Below are positions 25,930 to 32,712 of a DNA stretch of 64,000 nucleotides, piece after piece. Position numbers and translations under genes: made by a program. The stretch comes from Polynucleobacter sp. KF022 (lineage in GTDB: Bacteria; Pseudomonadota; Gammaproteobacteria; Burkholderiales; Burkholderiaceae). The DNA is taken from assembly GCF_027924105.1 (NCBI RefSeq), contig NZ_AP026972.1, forward strand, positions 1,426,001-1,490,000, given 5' to 3'. Under the pieces are notes generated by a model. That model searched no databases, had not been told where the DNA came from, and was given only the letters and a program-made list of their open reading frames with translations. The first letter of the stretch is position 1. Each line of letters starts with the position of its first letter.

Positions 25930-26718
25930 TTATTCATCAACATCGTTTAACAAGCCGCTATCAGCCATGCTCCGCCAATCTTGCGCATTAATTACCATCA
26001 ATTGGGCTAACTTAACTGCTGTGCGTAAGCTCACTTTATTAAATTTCTCCAAGTTACTTTCGATGTACTCTAACAATAAAAATTGCTGTTGCTTACTTAA
26101 ATTGAAATTACGTAGCAAATCTTTCTTAGCCACCATGAAGCACAGTTGCTTAAAGCAGCTTTCTTTAGAGCTGTCAGCAACGATGATTTTGTAACTGCGA
26201 TCTTTTAATGCATCTAGGTGTGCAGATAAATTTCCTCTTGTGTGCCCATCAAAGCCAATATTTGAAATCAAAATTACACTACCTTTGAATTCAAATGAAC
26301 TTGGAATTCCGACTCCTTTTAGAGGGGTAGTACTTTCCCAGCTAATCTTACGAATAGCAGAAGTATCAATTGCTGCCTTAAGCAAATTAACGCCTTCAAT
26401 TTTCTTGAAAACTGAATCAATATCATCAAGCACTAATACGCCATTTGCTTCTCTATGAAAATACAAATTTCCATAGAGACTCAGTGGAGTCATATGTCCT
26501 TTAACAACCTTGTAATTCCCATTGGCATACTTGTTTAGATAATTTTCTACAGAATGGGTCTTTCCCACCCCTGGAGGGCCATTTACGATTAAATTGTGAA
26601 TTTTTCCATTAGCAATCTGCTTGATATAAGTTTCTACGTTCGCATAGCGCTTTTCGAGTTCGCTATAGTCTGCATTTTCGTAGCTAGACAAATTACTGGA
26701 CTTAACTTTCATTAGCAT
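25930..26718 (-). CDS. AAA-type P-loop ATPase, phage/plasmid-like
   Basis: A 262-residue single-domain ATPase: Walker A NGPPGVGKTHS (about 46-56), Walker B VLVLDDID (about 93-100), sensor-1-like VILISNIG and a helical C-terminal lid. It resembles the small AAA proteins of large myophages and some plasmids more than chromosomal helicase loaders. GGGGAAG precedes the ATG. It is cotranscribed with the triple-repeat DNA-binding protein and led by two copies of the shared island promoter. The function is not known; DNA remodelling or helicase loading is possible. Confidence 0.7.
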   Translation of the reverse strand: MLMKVKSSNLSSYENADYSELEKRYANVETYIKQIANGKIHNLIVNGPPGVGKTHSVENYLNKYANGNYKVVKGHMTPLSLYGNLYFHREANGVLVLDDIDSVFKKIEGVNLLKAAIDTSAIRKISWESTTPLKGVGIPSSFEFKGSVILISNIGFDGHTRGNLSAHLDALKDRSYKIIVADSSKESCFKQLCFMVAKKDLLRNFNLSKQQQFLLLEYIESNLEKFNKVSLRTAVKLAQLMVINAQDWRSMADSGLLNDVDE

Positions 26719-26799
26719 TTACTTCCCCTTATATATTCGAACTATCAACGCGATAATTCATAGGCTCTATATTAGATTTTTGTGATTTTTTACAGTCAA

Positions 26800-26828
26800 A
26801 ATAAGCATTTAAAATCGAGTTTGTTAAT
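26800..26828 (-). promoter_or_regulatory. Shared island promoter, copy D
   Basis: ATTAACAAACTCGATTT at 26812-26828 (read on the minus strand) provides a TTAACA -35-like box; TATTTT follows 18 bases later as a -10. It is about 94 bases upstream of the AAA ATPase start. Confidence 0.55.
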
Positions 26829-26858
26829 CACTTATTTCTACCGCAACTCAACGTAAAA

Positions 26859-26932
26859 CCATATACGTAAGATATGCGTTTTGGCCTTCTTTTCGGATCA
26901 ACAATCAATTCAAATCAAGTTTGTTAATTGCT
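26859..26932 (-). promoter_or_regulatory. Shared island promoter/leader repeat, copy C
   Basis: A roughly 70-bp direct repeat of the sequences at 27372-27443 and 48200-48271, about ten substitutions apart. It contains the TTAACA box and the CGGATNAACAATCAATTC segment. It lies upstream of copy D, giving the ATPase gene tandem promoters. Confidence 0.6.
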
Positions 26933-26945
26933 AGCTTCAATTTAA

Positions 26946-26969
26946 AAATGCCACCCGAAGGTGGCATTT
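26946..26969 (-). terminator. Rho-independent terminator
   Basis: AAATGCCACC-CGAA-GGTGGCATTT followed by a T run on the minus strand, 20 bases after the stop of the acidic-protein gene. Confidence 0.75.
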
Positions 26970-26988
26970 AGCACTCTAAATGGAAGAC

Positions 26989-27327
26989 TTAACTAATGGA
27001 GACTCTTACAGCATCCCCATCCGATTCAACCATTCTTAAAAAACAAGCATAGTCGTCGAAGGTATTGACTATTAAGGCATAGTCATCCTCCCAGTTATTG
27101 TCAGCGCATTCAGGGTCATTAAAAGCAATACCAGCCTGCTCAATAATCCACTGCGCCTGTTCAGCCGTAACGGTAAACGTGTCATCAACTTCACAGCTGG
27201 AAATGATGACTTTTAACCATTCCGGACCATTGGGATCCCAAAGCATAGAATCCAGCGCATTCAATAATTCAACAGTCATAAAGTGCGTTTGATTTGCAAA
27301 AAATGCATTTGTATTTTCATTACTCAT
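26989..27327 (-). CDS. Acidic island protein of unknown function
   Basis: A 112-residue strongly acidic protein. The start is ATG 27327 (MSNENTNAFF) with AAGGAATTAAAA upstream; the longer open frame runs into the leader repeat and is not coding. FTVTAEQAQWIIEQAGIAF and a run of Asp/Asn (NDPECADNNWEDDYALIVNT) are the main features. Acidic small proteins on mobile elements are sometimes DNA mimics, but nothing here proves that. It is a one-gene cassette: shared promoter, gene, terminator. Confidence 0.6.
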   Translation of the reverse strand: MSNENTNAFFANQTHFMTVELLNALDSMLWDPNGPEWLKVIISSCEVDDTFTVTAEQAQWIIEQAGIAFNDPECADNNWEDDYALIVNTFDDYACFLRMVESDGDAVRVSIS

Positions 27328-27371
27328 TTTTAATTCCTTTTTTAAATAGGGCGGCCAAGAGTGGCACAACC

Positions 27372-27443
27372 CATATGCATAAGATAGCTTTTTTGACCTA
27401 CTTTTCGGATAAACAATCAATTCAAATCGAGTTTGTTAATCGC
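27372..27443 (-). promoter_or_regulatory. Shared island promoter/leader repeat, copy A
   Basis: Nearly identical to 48200-48271. TTAACA, an 18-base spacer and TGTTTA give a plausible sigma-70 promoter on the minus strand, with the TTAACA box about 97 bases before the acidic-protein start. The transcribed leader also contains the repeat segment TTTTCGGATAAACAATCAA (plus-strand sense). Confidence 0.6.
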
Positions 27444-27460
27444 AAGCCTTAAATGCAAAT

Positions 27461-27476
27461 GCCACTCGAAGGTGGC
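27461..27476 (-). terminator. Terminator-like hairpin
   Basis: GCCAC/GTGGC stem downstream of the 285-residue gene, with a modest T content after it on the minus strand. It follows the palindromic repeat, so two hairpins stand in tandem. Confidence 0.5.
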
Positions 27477-27478
27477 AC

Positions 27479-27498
27479 CGTTACTTCAAGTAACACTT
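27479..27498. repeat. Dispersed palindrome, copy 1 (imperfect)
   Basis: CGTTACTT-C-AAGTAAC, a member of the GCGTTACTTNAAGTAACGC family, directly after the stop of the 285-residue gene. Confidence 0.75.
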
Positions 27499-27500
27499 AA

Positions 27501-28358
27501 TTAAGCGGCTAGCGCCAATTGCGGCACTGTAGGTTGCTGAGCTGCCAGCTTTTTAGCGCGATACTCTGCGTCCTCCCGATCCCTCTTATCCCGCATCTTG
27601 CGCTGATATTCTGGCGAGATAACTTCTTGAGCCCGAGCTATCTGCTGCTTATCGATTTCTGAATATGAGCTTTTAGATCCTAAATCTACACATACACGAC
27701 TAAGGATTTGTTTTTCAAAATCTATATCCATTGGGATAACGCCAACAACTTTATATCCACCAAGAACTCGCTTGCAAATTGGGTAAAAGAACGCGCCAAC
27801 CCCCATAGAATCGTGCACCTGGCTAGACAACTCCTGCGGAATACTGAATTCAGTGATTGGAGTTGCTACTTTTTCATCTAATAATGCCTTTATAAACTTA
27901 AGCTCATGCTCGCCCCTAGCTTTTTTCTTGTTTACAGCTTCTAAATTAGTATTGCTTTCACGAATCCGATCAATGCCCCCGTTTTGGCGTATGAAATCCT
28001 CCAGCTCATCGGCCATTACATCCTGCCTGTAAGCCATATCTAATACCCTGGCGTATACGTGAGCATTTTTGCGATTAGTCCGCACTACATATTTCACGAT
28101 AATCGTCAAATCAGGGGTATTTTTCTGAACCTTGATATTGTGCTTCGTGGATAAGGTGTTGCGCATTTTGGATAGTATTTCTAACTTGTAGTCAGATCCC
28201 AATATTTGATCGCTATATCGCATCAAATCCGAGAGAAGTCTGTATAAGACATCATTAGCCTTAACGATATAGTTTTCATAAAAATCTGCTTGATTTTGTG
28301 CAAGTACATCCCCTTCACACAACACCTGCCCTACTAACAACTTTTCATTCTTTTTCAT
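27501..28358 (-). CDS. Unknown island protein with charged C-terminus
   Basis: A 285-residue soluble protein with no family I recognise. The N-terminal half is helical (VKANDVLYRLLSDLMRYSDQIL); the centre has KKKARGEHELKFIKALLD; the last 50 residues are highly charged (YQRKMRDKRDREDAEYRAKKLAAQ). GGAG precedes the ATG. It has the shared island promoter about 86 bases upstream. A replication or plasmid-maintenance role is possible from the context only. Confidence 0.6.
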   Translation of the reverse strand: MKKNEKLLVGQVLCEGDVLAQNQADFYENYIVKANDVLYRLLSDLMRYSDQILGSDYKLEILSKMRNTLSTKHNIKVQKNTPDLTIIVKYVVRTNRKNAHVYARVLDMAYRQDVMADELEDFIRQNGGIDRIRESNTNLEAVNKKKARGEHELKFIKALLDEKVATPITEFSIPQELSSQVHDSMGVGAFFYPICKRVLGGYKVVGVIPMDIDFEKQILSRVCVDLGSKSSYSEIDKQQIARAQEVISPEYQRKMRDKRDREDAEYRAKKLAAQQPTVPQLALAA

Positions 28359-28425
28359 TTTATTTCTCCATAGTTAATGCGAGTTAATTCGCTCTATGAG
28401 TCTATAAAAATAGAGGTCTTATTCG

Positions 28426-28458
28426 GATGAATAAGTGATTTATGTCAGTTTTGTTAAT
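28426..28458 (-). promoter_or_regulatory. Shared island promoter, copy E (diverged)
   Basis: ATTAACAAAACTGAC on the minus strand keeps the TTAACA box, an 18-base spacer and TATTCA as a -10. About 86 bases upstream of the 285-residue gene; it also faces the divergent plus-strand gene at 28553. Confidence 0.5.
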
Positions 28459-28552
28459 AGGCTTTTAAGGGGTAAACGCTAATCAATCCAGATAAGAATT
28501 GTGCTTATACTTTTCATACCTACTAATAGCATGTCTTTAAACATAGGCTTAT

Positions 28553-29284
28553 ATGTCAGATGAAAAATTGGGTCTCTACAAAGAGATTCCTGGCGGACTT
28601 CGCAAGGGTCGCCCAACAGCCGATGATTGGCGCAAAGCTAAAGATACGCTGTACTACGAATGGTGGCGCTGTCTCAATGCAAGCAATGAATACTTGGAAT
28701 GTTGCGCAAAAGGCGGCAAAAATCACTCTTTAGCCGATACCTATTCACTATTCGGGGATGTAAACGTCTCGTGGGCGCAATGGTGGGGAAATATAGGTAA
28801 ACGCATTTTTAGCGAGAGGCGCCAATATCCCAAAGTTCGAGCAATTGACCAAGATGAAGCTTTGAGCAAGTTAGAAGTTGAATCAAAGAATTTCTTAATT
28901 CTTGATATTCCTTTAACTTTACGCCGCGTAACCATACTTGAGCAGATCAACAAGCTGCTCGATGAGTTTCATGATGGCAAGAAATTAGATGTGAGAGCAC
29001 AAAGTACTGCGTTAGTTCAACTAGAAACTACCAAATTGCAACACAAAACCATTCCAACCTTGGTAGATGTAGCTGAAATACTCTATCGCAATCCTGATAT
29101 CCAGCTTTACCAATTGGCTCAAAGAGCTAAGTTAGCAGAGCATCACTTAGGAAGAGCAGTTAGCGAAGCCCTTAGTGCCGATGAGGAAAAACAAAGACGT
29201 CAAATGGCCGCTAGTAGATACAAAGAACAAGCACAGAAACTCGTTTTCAACGCAGCGAGACTGAAATTCCCATCGATTGAATGA
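28553..29284 (+). CDS. Unknown island protein, Trp-rich N-terminus
   Basis: A 243-residue protein. YYEWWRCLNASNEYLECCAKGG and SWAQWWGNIGKRIF give an aromatic, possibly DNA- or protein-contacting N-terminal domain; the rest is helical, with a C-terminal segment (LAQRAKLAEHHLGRAVSEAL) that looks helix-turn-helix-like. No family recognised. It is divergent from the 285-residue gene and convergent with the next. Confidence 0.6.
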   Translation: MSDEKLGLYKEIPGGLRKGRPTADDWRKAKDTLYYEWWRCLNASNEYLECCAKGGKNHSLADTYSLFGDVNVSWAQWWGNIGKRIFSERRQYPKVRAIDQDEALSKLEVESKNFLILDIPLTLRRVTILEQINKLLDEFHDGKKLDVRAQSTALVQLETTKLQHKTIPTLVDVAEILYRNPDIQLYQLAQRAKLAEHHLGRAVSEALSADEEKQRRQMAASRYKEQAQKLVFNAARLKFPSIE

Positions 29285-29297
29285 TGGGCTAGGAAAT

Positions 29298-29966
29298 TTA
29301 AAAGTCGCCCGAATTAATCTCAGTTTCGTCAAAATCAGGGAAGTAATTTGCAATTACATCCCTCATTTTGGCTTGTCTCTCAAACACCTCAGACATTTGA
29401 TCTTCAAGCTCCGCTTGCTCATCTTCAGATAAATCATCATCTTGACTAGCGTATAGATCTTCGTACTCACAGAAACATATGCCTAGCGCTTCAACTGATC
29501 TGCATATTTCATCAATTACGCCTGAGCAATCTAATGCCGTAAATTCTTTAATGTAGCTATTTTGAGAGAGATTTGACATATCTAGTGATAGATCTACGTC
29601 AACAGGTATCGCAAAAAAACTATTCTTACGACCCAATCCCACTACAAGCAGTTGTTGTGTATATAAATTAATGAATAAAAAATTGGGGAGATGTACGCCA
29701 TCAGATAGCACCTTACTCAGGCGTGGGTAAACATCTAGAAATCCTTGTTCGATTTCTTTGTTGTAGTCTGAGAGCGATACAACTAAAAGGTGATGCGTGA
29801 ACCTATCGCCATGTAGTTTTACCAACTTATCAAATACTTTTTCATTAAAGGCAGCGTTGTTAGCCTTACTCATCCACTCTTTTGAATAAACATCAATCAA
29901 ATGGCCACTTTCCTTCAATCTCTTAATTAAGTCTAAAGCCGCGCTTGTTCCACCAGAAATTTTCAT
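29298..29966 (-). CDS. Unknown island protein, acidic C-terminus
   Basis: A 222-residue protein. The N-terminus ISGGTSAALDLIKRLKESGH looks like the start of an alpha/beta domain; HHLLVVSLSDYNKEIEQGFLDVYPRL and LVVGLGRKNSFFAIPVDVDL follow; the C-terminal 50 residues are very acidic (DDDLSEDEQAELEDQM). I do not recognise it. It is downstream of the minimal recombinase on the same strand with a 35-base gap, so probably cotranscribed. Confidence 0.55.
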   Translation of the reverse strand: MKISGGTSAALDLIKRLKESGHLIDVYSKEWMSKANNAAFNEKVFDKLVKLHGDRFTHHLLVVSLSDYNKEIEQGFLDVYPRLSKVLSDGVHLPNFLFINLYTQQLLVVGLGRKNSFFAIPVDVDLSLDMSNLSQNSYIKEFTALDCSGVIDEICRSVEALGICFCEYEDLYASQDDDLSEDEQAELEDQMSEVFERQAKMRDVIANYFPDFDETEINSGDF

Positions 29967-30001
29967 GCCCCGACCTTATTAAAGTTTTTTCAAAATATTT
30001 T

Positions 30002-30568
30002 TTATATTAATTCAACAGCATTACGCATCAAATCCGGATTTACGTCAATATACTTCTGAGTAACGGCAATGGATTTATGTCCCGCCAATCCAGCCAATAC
30101 CCTTACGGAGATCCCTTTGTTTGCCAGCGTAGTAATGAAGGTTCTACGTCCACTGTGACTGGAAGCTCCAGCGATACCGGCATTGCGATAAGCCCAAAAG
30201 AACCACTGACATAAGGAGTTTGCCGAGAAGCCCAAGCGCTTTGAAGTATGAAAGAATGGCACATCCGGGAACTTTGCATAGCGAGTAGCCAAATAAATCG
30301 CTAGCTCATCTTGTAATTTCTTTGGTAAAAATACGGTTCTTGGTTGACCGCCTTTTGTCTGCGCCGCACTTAAGCGCACTTCGTTACGAATACTGCCGTC
30401 TTCATTTACTACATCCCGCATCTTTAAACTAGCTATCTCAGCAACCCGAAGCCCTGAGTAGCAACTTGTCAATATCAACGCCCTATCGCGCTCTGGATAC
30501 TTCTTAGTTGCTACATATGCCAATACCTTATCTAGCTCTTCCGGAGTCAATGTCTTTGCTTGTGCCAT
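30002..30568 (-). CDS. Minimal tyrosine recombinase (catalytic domain only)
   Basis: A 188-residue site-specific recombinase. All catalytic residues are visible: Arg in SGLRVAE (about 41), Lys in TKGGQPR (about 72), His-x-x-Arg in HSGRRT, His in AGHKSI and the Tyr nucleophile in TQKYIDVN. The N-terminal core-binding domain of phage integrases is missing, making it similar in size to FimB/FimE-type invertases. AAAGGAAAAAC precedes the ATG. It may resolve or invert DNA within the island rather than integrate it. Confidence 0.85.
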   Translation of the reverse strand: MAQAKTLTPEELDKVLAYVATKKYPERDRALILTSCYSGLRVAEIASLKMRDVVNEDGSIRNEVRLSAAQTKGGQPRTVFLPKKLQDELAIYLATRYAKFPDVPFFHTSKRLGFSANSLCQWFFWAYRNAGIAGASSHSGRRTFITTLANKGISVRVLAGLAGHKSIAVTQKYIDVNPDLMRNAVELI

Positions 30569-30950
30569 TTGTTTTTCCTTTGCAGTTAATAAAAAGCATG
30601 TATGTAGTGTGTTTTCTTTTGTGGGAAAGGTCGACCTCTATTTGCCATGAGGTACTTTTGAATTCTTATGATTTGTCATGTTTGCACTAGGTTTTCCAGT
30701 AAAACTATGGGTTTCCAAGATCTTCCAAGAATCAACGACTTGCAAAAATTCCAAAAGATTATGTATTTTTTCTTATGTGAACACTACGCTTAATATTTAG
30801 CTGTTTTGTGTGAGATCTAGACAACAAATTGACTAATAATTTAACTACTGAATAAGCAATTTCTGTGGGTTTTTGACACACTGCTAGAAACACCTCAAAT
30901 CTACGCTGTATTACGTTTACGCAATCTCAGCTACTTGGGGCTAAGAATGC
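30569..30950. other. AT-rich non-coding region
   Basis: No supported gene on either strand. It holds the upstream region of the minimal recombinase and, at the other end, the terminator of the 152-residue gene. A plus-strand frame here lacks a ribosome site and family match. Confidence 0.5.
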
Positions 30951-30977
30951 AAAAAGCCCGCATTTAACGGGCTTTTT
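30951..30977. terminator. Bidirectional rho-independent terminator
   Basis: AAAAAGCCCG-loop-CGGGCTTTTTT, a strong hairpin 35 bases beyond the minus-strand gene at 31012. Confidence 0.8.
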
Positions 30978-31011
30978 TGAGGGGTTTATTAGCATTCTTA
31001 TGTGTTAGCTA

Positions 31012-31470
31012 TTACTGCCACACTGTTAAATCCACATTAGTAGCAATAAACACGGGCAGCTTGGGTCCTGCGTTTTTGCAGTGGCGCACTGGCAAGTCCC
31101 AGCTCCCTTTTGTGCCCCGCTGCTCATCGCCAATACGCAAATGCATTTCCCCGCTATCTGGCAAGTATGCACAAAATCCTGGCACAGTTTGCTTAATTTT
31201 TGCATCCCTATCCCAATGCAATATCCATGACATCAGAATATTGGGCGCTTTAGGTAAGTCTGTATTAATCAGCTCATTGACGATATCTATTTGCTCTTGT
31301 GTCTGAGCACGGTTTTCCCAATGGATGTAGCTATAAAAATCAACTAAATACTTTTGCATTGGGTTATGTAGTTCAATTGAGCCGTTATATGCGGCGCGAT
31401 TAAACACCATATTTCCATAGCTTCCTGCAAATTTTTCATTAATAAACATTCTGACTGCAATTTCTCTCAT
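31012..31470 (-). CDS. Unknown island protein of 152 residues
   Basis: A soluble protein with a very good AAAAGGAG ribosome site. Sequence features are MFINEKFAGSYGNMVFNRA, WILHWDRDAKIKQTVPGF and RGTKGSWDLPVRHCKNAGP; there is no signal peptide or membrane segment. Not recognised. A single-gene unit with its own terminator, and preceded by the repeat-rich non-coding region. Confidence 0.55.
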   Translation of the reverse strand: MREIAVRMFINEKFAGSYGNMVFNRAAYNGSIELHNPMQKYLVDFYSYIHWENRAQTQEQIDIVNELINTDLPKAPNILMSWILHWDRDAKIKQTVPGFCAYLPDSGEMHLRIGDEQRGTKGSWDLPVRHCKNAGPKLPVFIATNVDLTVWQ

Positions 31471-31877
31471 TTTTATCTCCTTTTAGATGAGTGATGTTGC
31501 AAGTCGCTTGGTTGATTAGTTTCTTAGTTAGTTACTAGAAGAAGAGATCTCAAAAGATCGTTACTTAGTGATTAGTTGCTTCTCTCAATAGAGAGAAGTG
31601 CTTTTGTGTTGCTAGTCAGAGTTATTCATTTGCCACTAAGTGACTCACTTAACTCCATTAGCCACTACTTACTCAGCTAGTAACGCTTTTCCCATACCCC
31701 TGTAACCCACTCTGTCGCAACCGAGCAACTCACAAAAATATTTATCCCTTGATAAGAAAGACCGCATTTTTTCTATCCAAAATGCTCTGAATTCCGTAGA
31801 TCATTAAATAGAGGTCGCCCTAAACCCGTGATCAGCCATACATTGCTTGTGTACCCCACTTTTGTAAGGAGAGCACC
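31471..31877. other. Repeat-rich non-coding region of the island
   Basis: No gene. It contains direct repeats GATTAGTTNCTT (31514-31525 and 31570-31581), GCCACTA-starting repeats (31632 and 31661), an 8-bp perfect hairpin CTTCTCTC-AATA-GAGAGAAG (31579-31598), and several GTTACTNAG or AGTAACGC half-sites that resemble halves of the dispersed palindrome. It could be an origin, a recombination site or an operator region. Confidence 0.5.
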
Positions 31878-32330
31878 ATGGGCACACCAAATACCTTAAG
31901 TAATCTGCAATTTGTCGATGCTGTACGACCAAGATCTATTCCGGCAGTACAGCAAAGACGTAATAAGCTAAGCAATAAACTTTGGGAGCAGATTCAATTG
32001 GCTAGGAGCCAGATTGAACATACCCACTTTGTTGTGAAACGGAGGGTTACCGTTAAAGACGTAGAAGGAAACTATAAAAGCATTGAGCGCCCTAAACGTA
32101 TCAAGCCCTGGTGGTTTATGGGAGCTGATGGCACCTTATGCCTATCGGTGTTTTACGGCAGTAAACGTATTGAAATTGTTCCCGGAAAAACATCCATCTG
32201 TGTGGCAAATATGACTGACTTAATAGCTGTACTAGACTTACTCAAGTCAGAGACTGAAGCTGGTAGCCTTGATGTAGCAATTGAGGTAGCTAGTGGCGCA
32301 CTAAAAATGAATTTCAATAAATACAAGTAG
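31878..32330 (+). CDS. Unknown basic island protein
   Basis: A 150-residue protein with AAGGAGAGCACC before the ATG. The N-terminal half is basic (RRNKLSNKLWEQIQLARSQIEH); the second half, KPWWFMGADGTLCLSVFYGSKRIEIVPGKTSI, looks like a compact beta domain. It heads a small plus-strand cluster with two short genes, ends at the PEP carboxylase 3' end, and has the palindrome immediately after it. Confidence 0.6.
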   Translation: MGTPNTLSNLQFVDAVRPRSIPAVQQRRNKLSNKLWEQIQLARSQIEHTHFVVKRRVTVKDVEGNYKSIERPKRIKPWWFMGADGTLCLSVFYGSKRIEIVPGKTSICVANMTDLIAVLDLLKSETEAGSLDVAIEVASGALKMNFNKYK

Positions 32331-32340
32331 ATAGCTATAC

Positions 32341-32363
32341 AAGCGTTACTTAAAGTAACGCTT
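32341..32363. repeat. Dispersed palindrome, copy 2 (perfect, 11-bp arms)
   Basis: The longest copy: AAGCGTTACTT, one central A, then the complementary arm. It starts 10 bases after the stop codon of the 150-residue gene. Confidence 0.85.
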
Positions 32364-32401
32364 GATTTGCAAAAGCTAGATAAGAAAAGCTAAATATCTA
32401 T

Positions 32402-32548
32402 ATGAAAAGATATAAGGCAACCGTCAATGCAGCGGGAATGTGGATAGAAACGATTCTCTATGCTCAAAATCAAGCTCAGGCATATGCACTATTTAAGGCA
32501 ATTTTTGGTTCTAGCAACGTGCCGCATCAACCGCTACAGATTGGTTAA
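32402..32548 (+). CDS. Small island protein of 48 residues
   Basis: A frame reading MKRYKATVNAAGMWIETILY followed by AQNQAQAYALFKAIFG. Compact alpha/beta composition with no membrane segment. The ribosome site is weak, but the gene lies in line with the 150- and 53-residue genes and ends 2 bases before the next ATG, which favours translation. Confidence 0.5.
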   Translation: MKRYKATVNAAGMWIETILYAQNQAQAYALFKAIFGSSNVPHQPLQIG

Positions 32549-32550
32549 CC

Positions 32551-32712
32551 ATGCGATTTAATGAAATAGCCCCAATTAAGCCCTTAAGCCCAGAGCAAGC
32601 AAGACTTAAATCAATGAAGGATCGCGTCAAGCGCGACCAAGAGGCAGTTAAGGCTGAACGGGCTAGACAAAAGATTAAAAGTGGGCAGGAGCAATTAACC
32701 CGTATTTCTTAA
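32551..32712 (+). CDS. Small highly charged protein of 53 residues
   Basis: A frame reading MRFNEIAPIKPLSPEQARLK and then an uninterrupted Lys/Arg/Glu helix (KDRVKRDQEAVKAERARQKIK). Likely a coiled coil or nucleic-acid binder. It starts 2 bases after the previous stop and its 3' end overlaps the convergent PEP carboxylase gene by 18 bases. Confidence 0.5.
   Translation: MRFNEIAPIKPLSPEQARLKSMKDRVKRDQEAVKAERARQKIKSGQEQLTRIS

Noticed and set aside
27328..27420. Shared N-terminal peptide MIVYPKSRSK of the proteins at 27 and 48 kb
   Set aside because: It is the translation of the non-coding promoter/leader repeat; strong ribosome sites point to later ATG codons.
30508..30690. A 60-codon plus-strand frame in the recombinase upstream region
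   Set aside because: No ribosome site, no family resemblance, and it overlaps the recombinase start.
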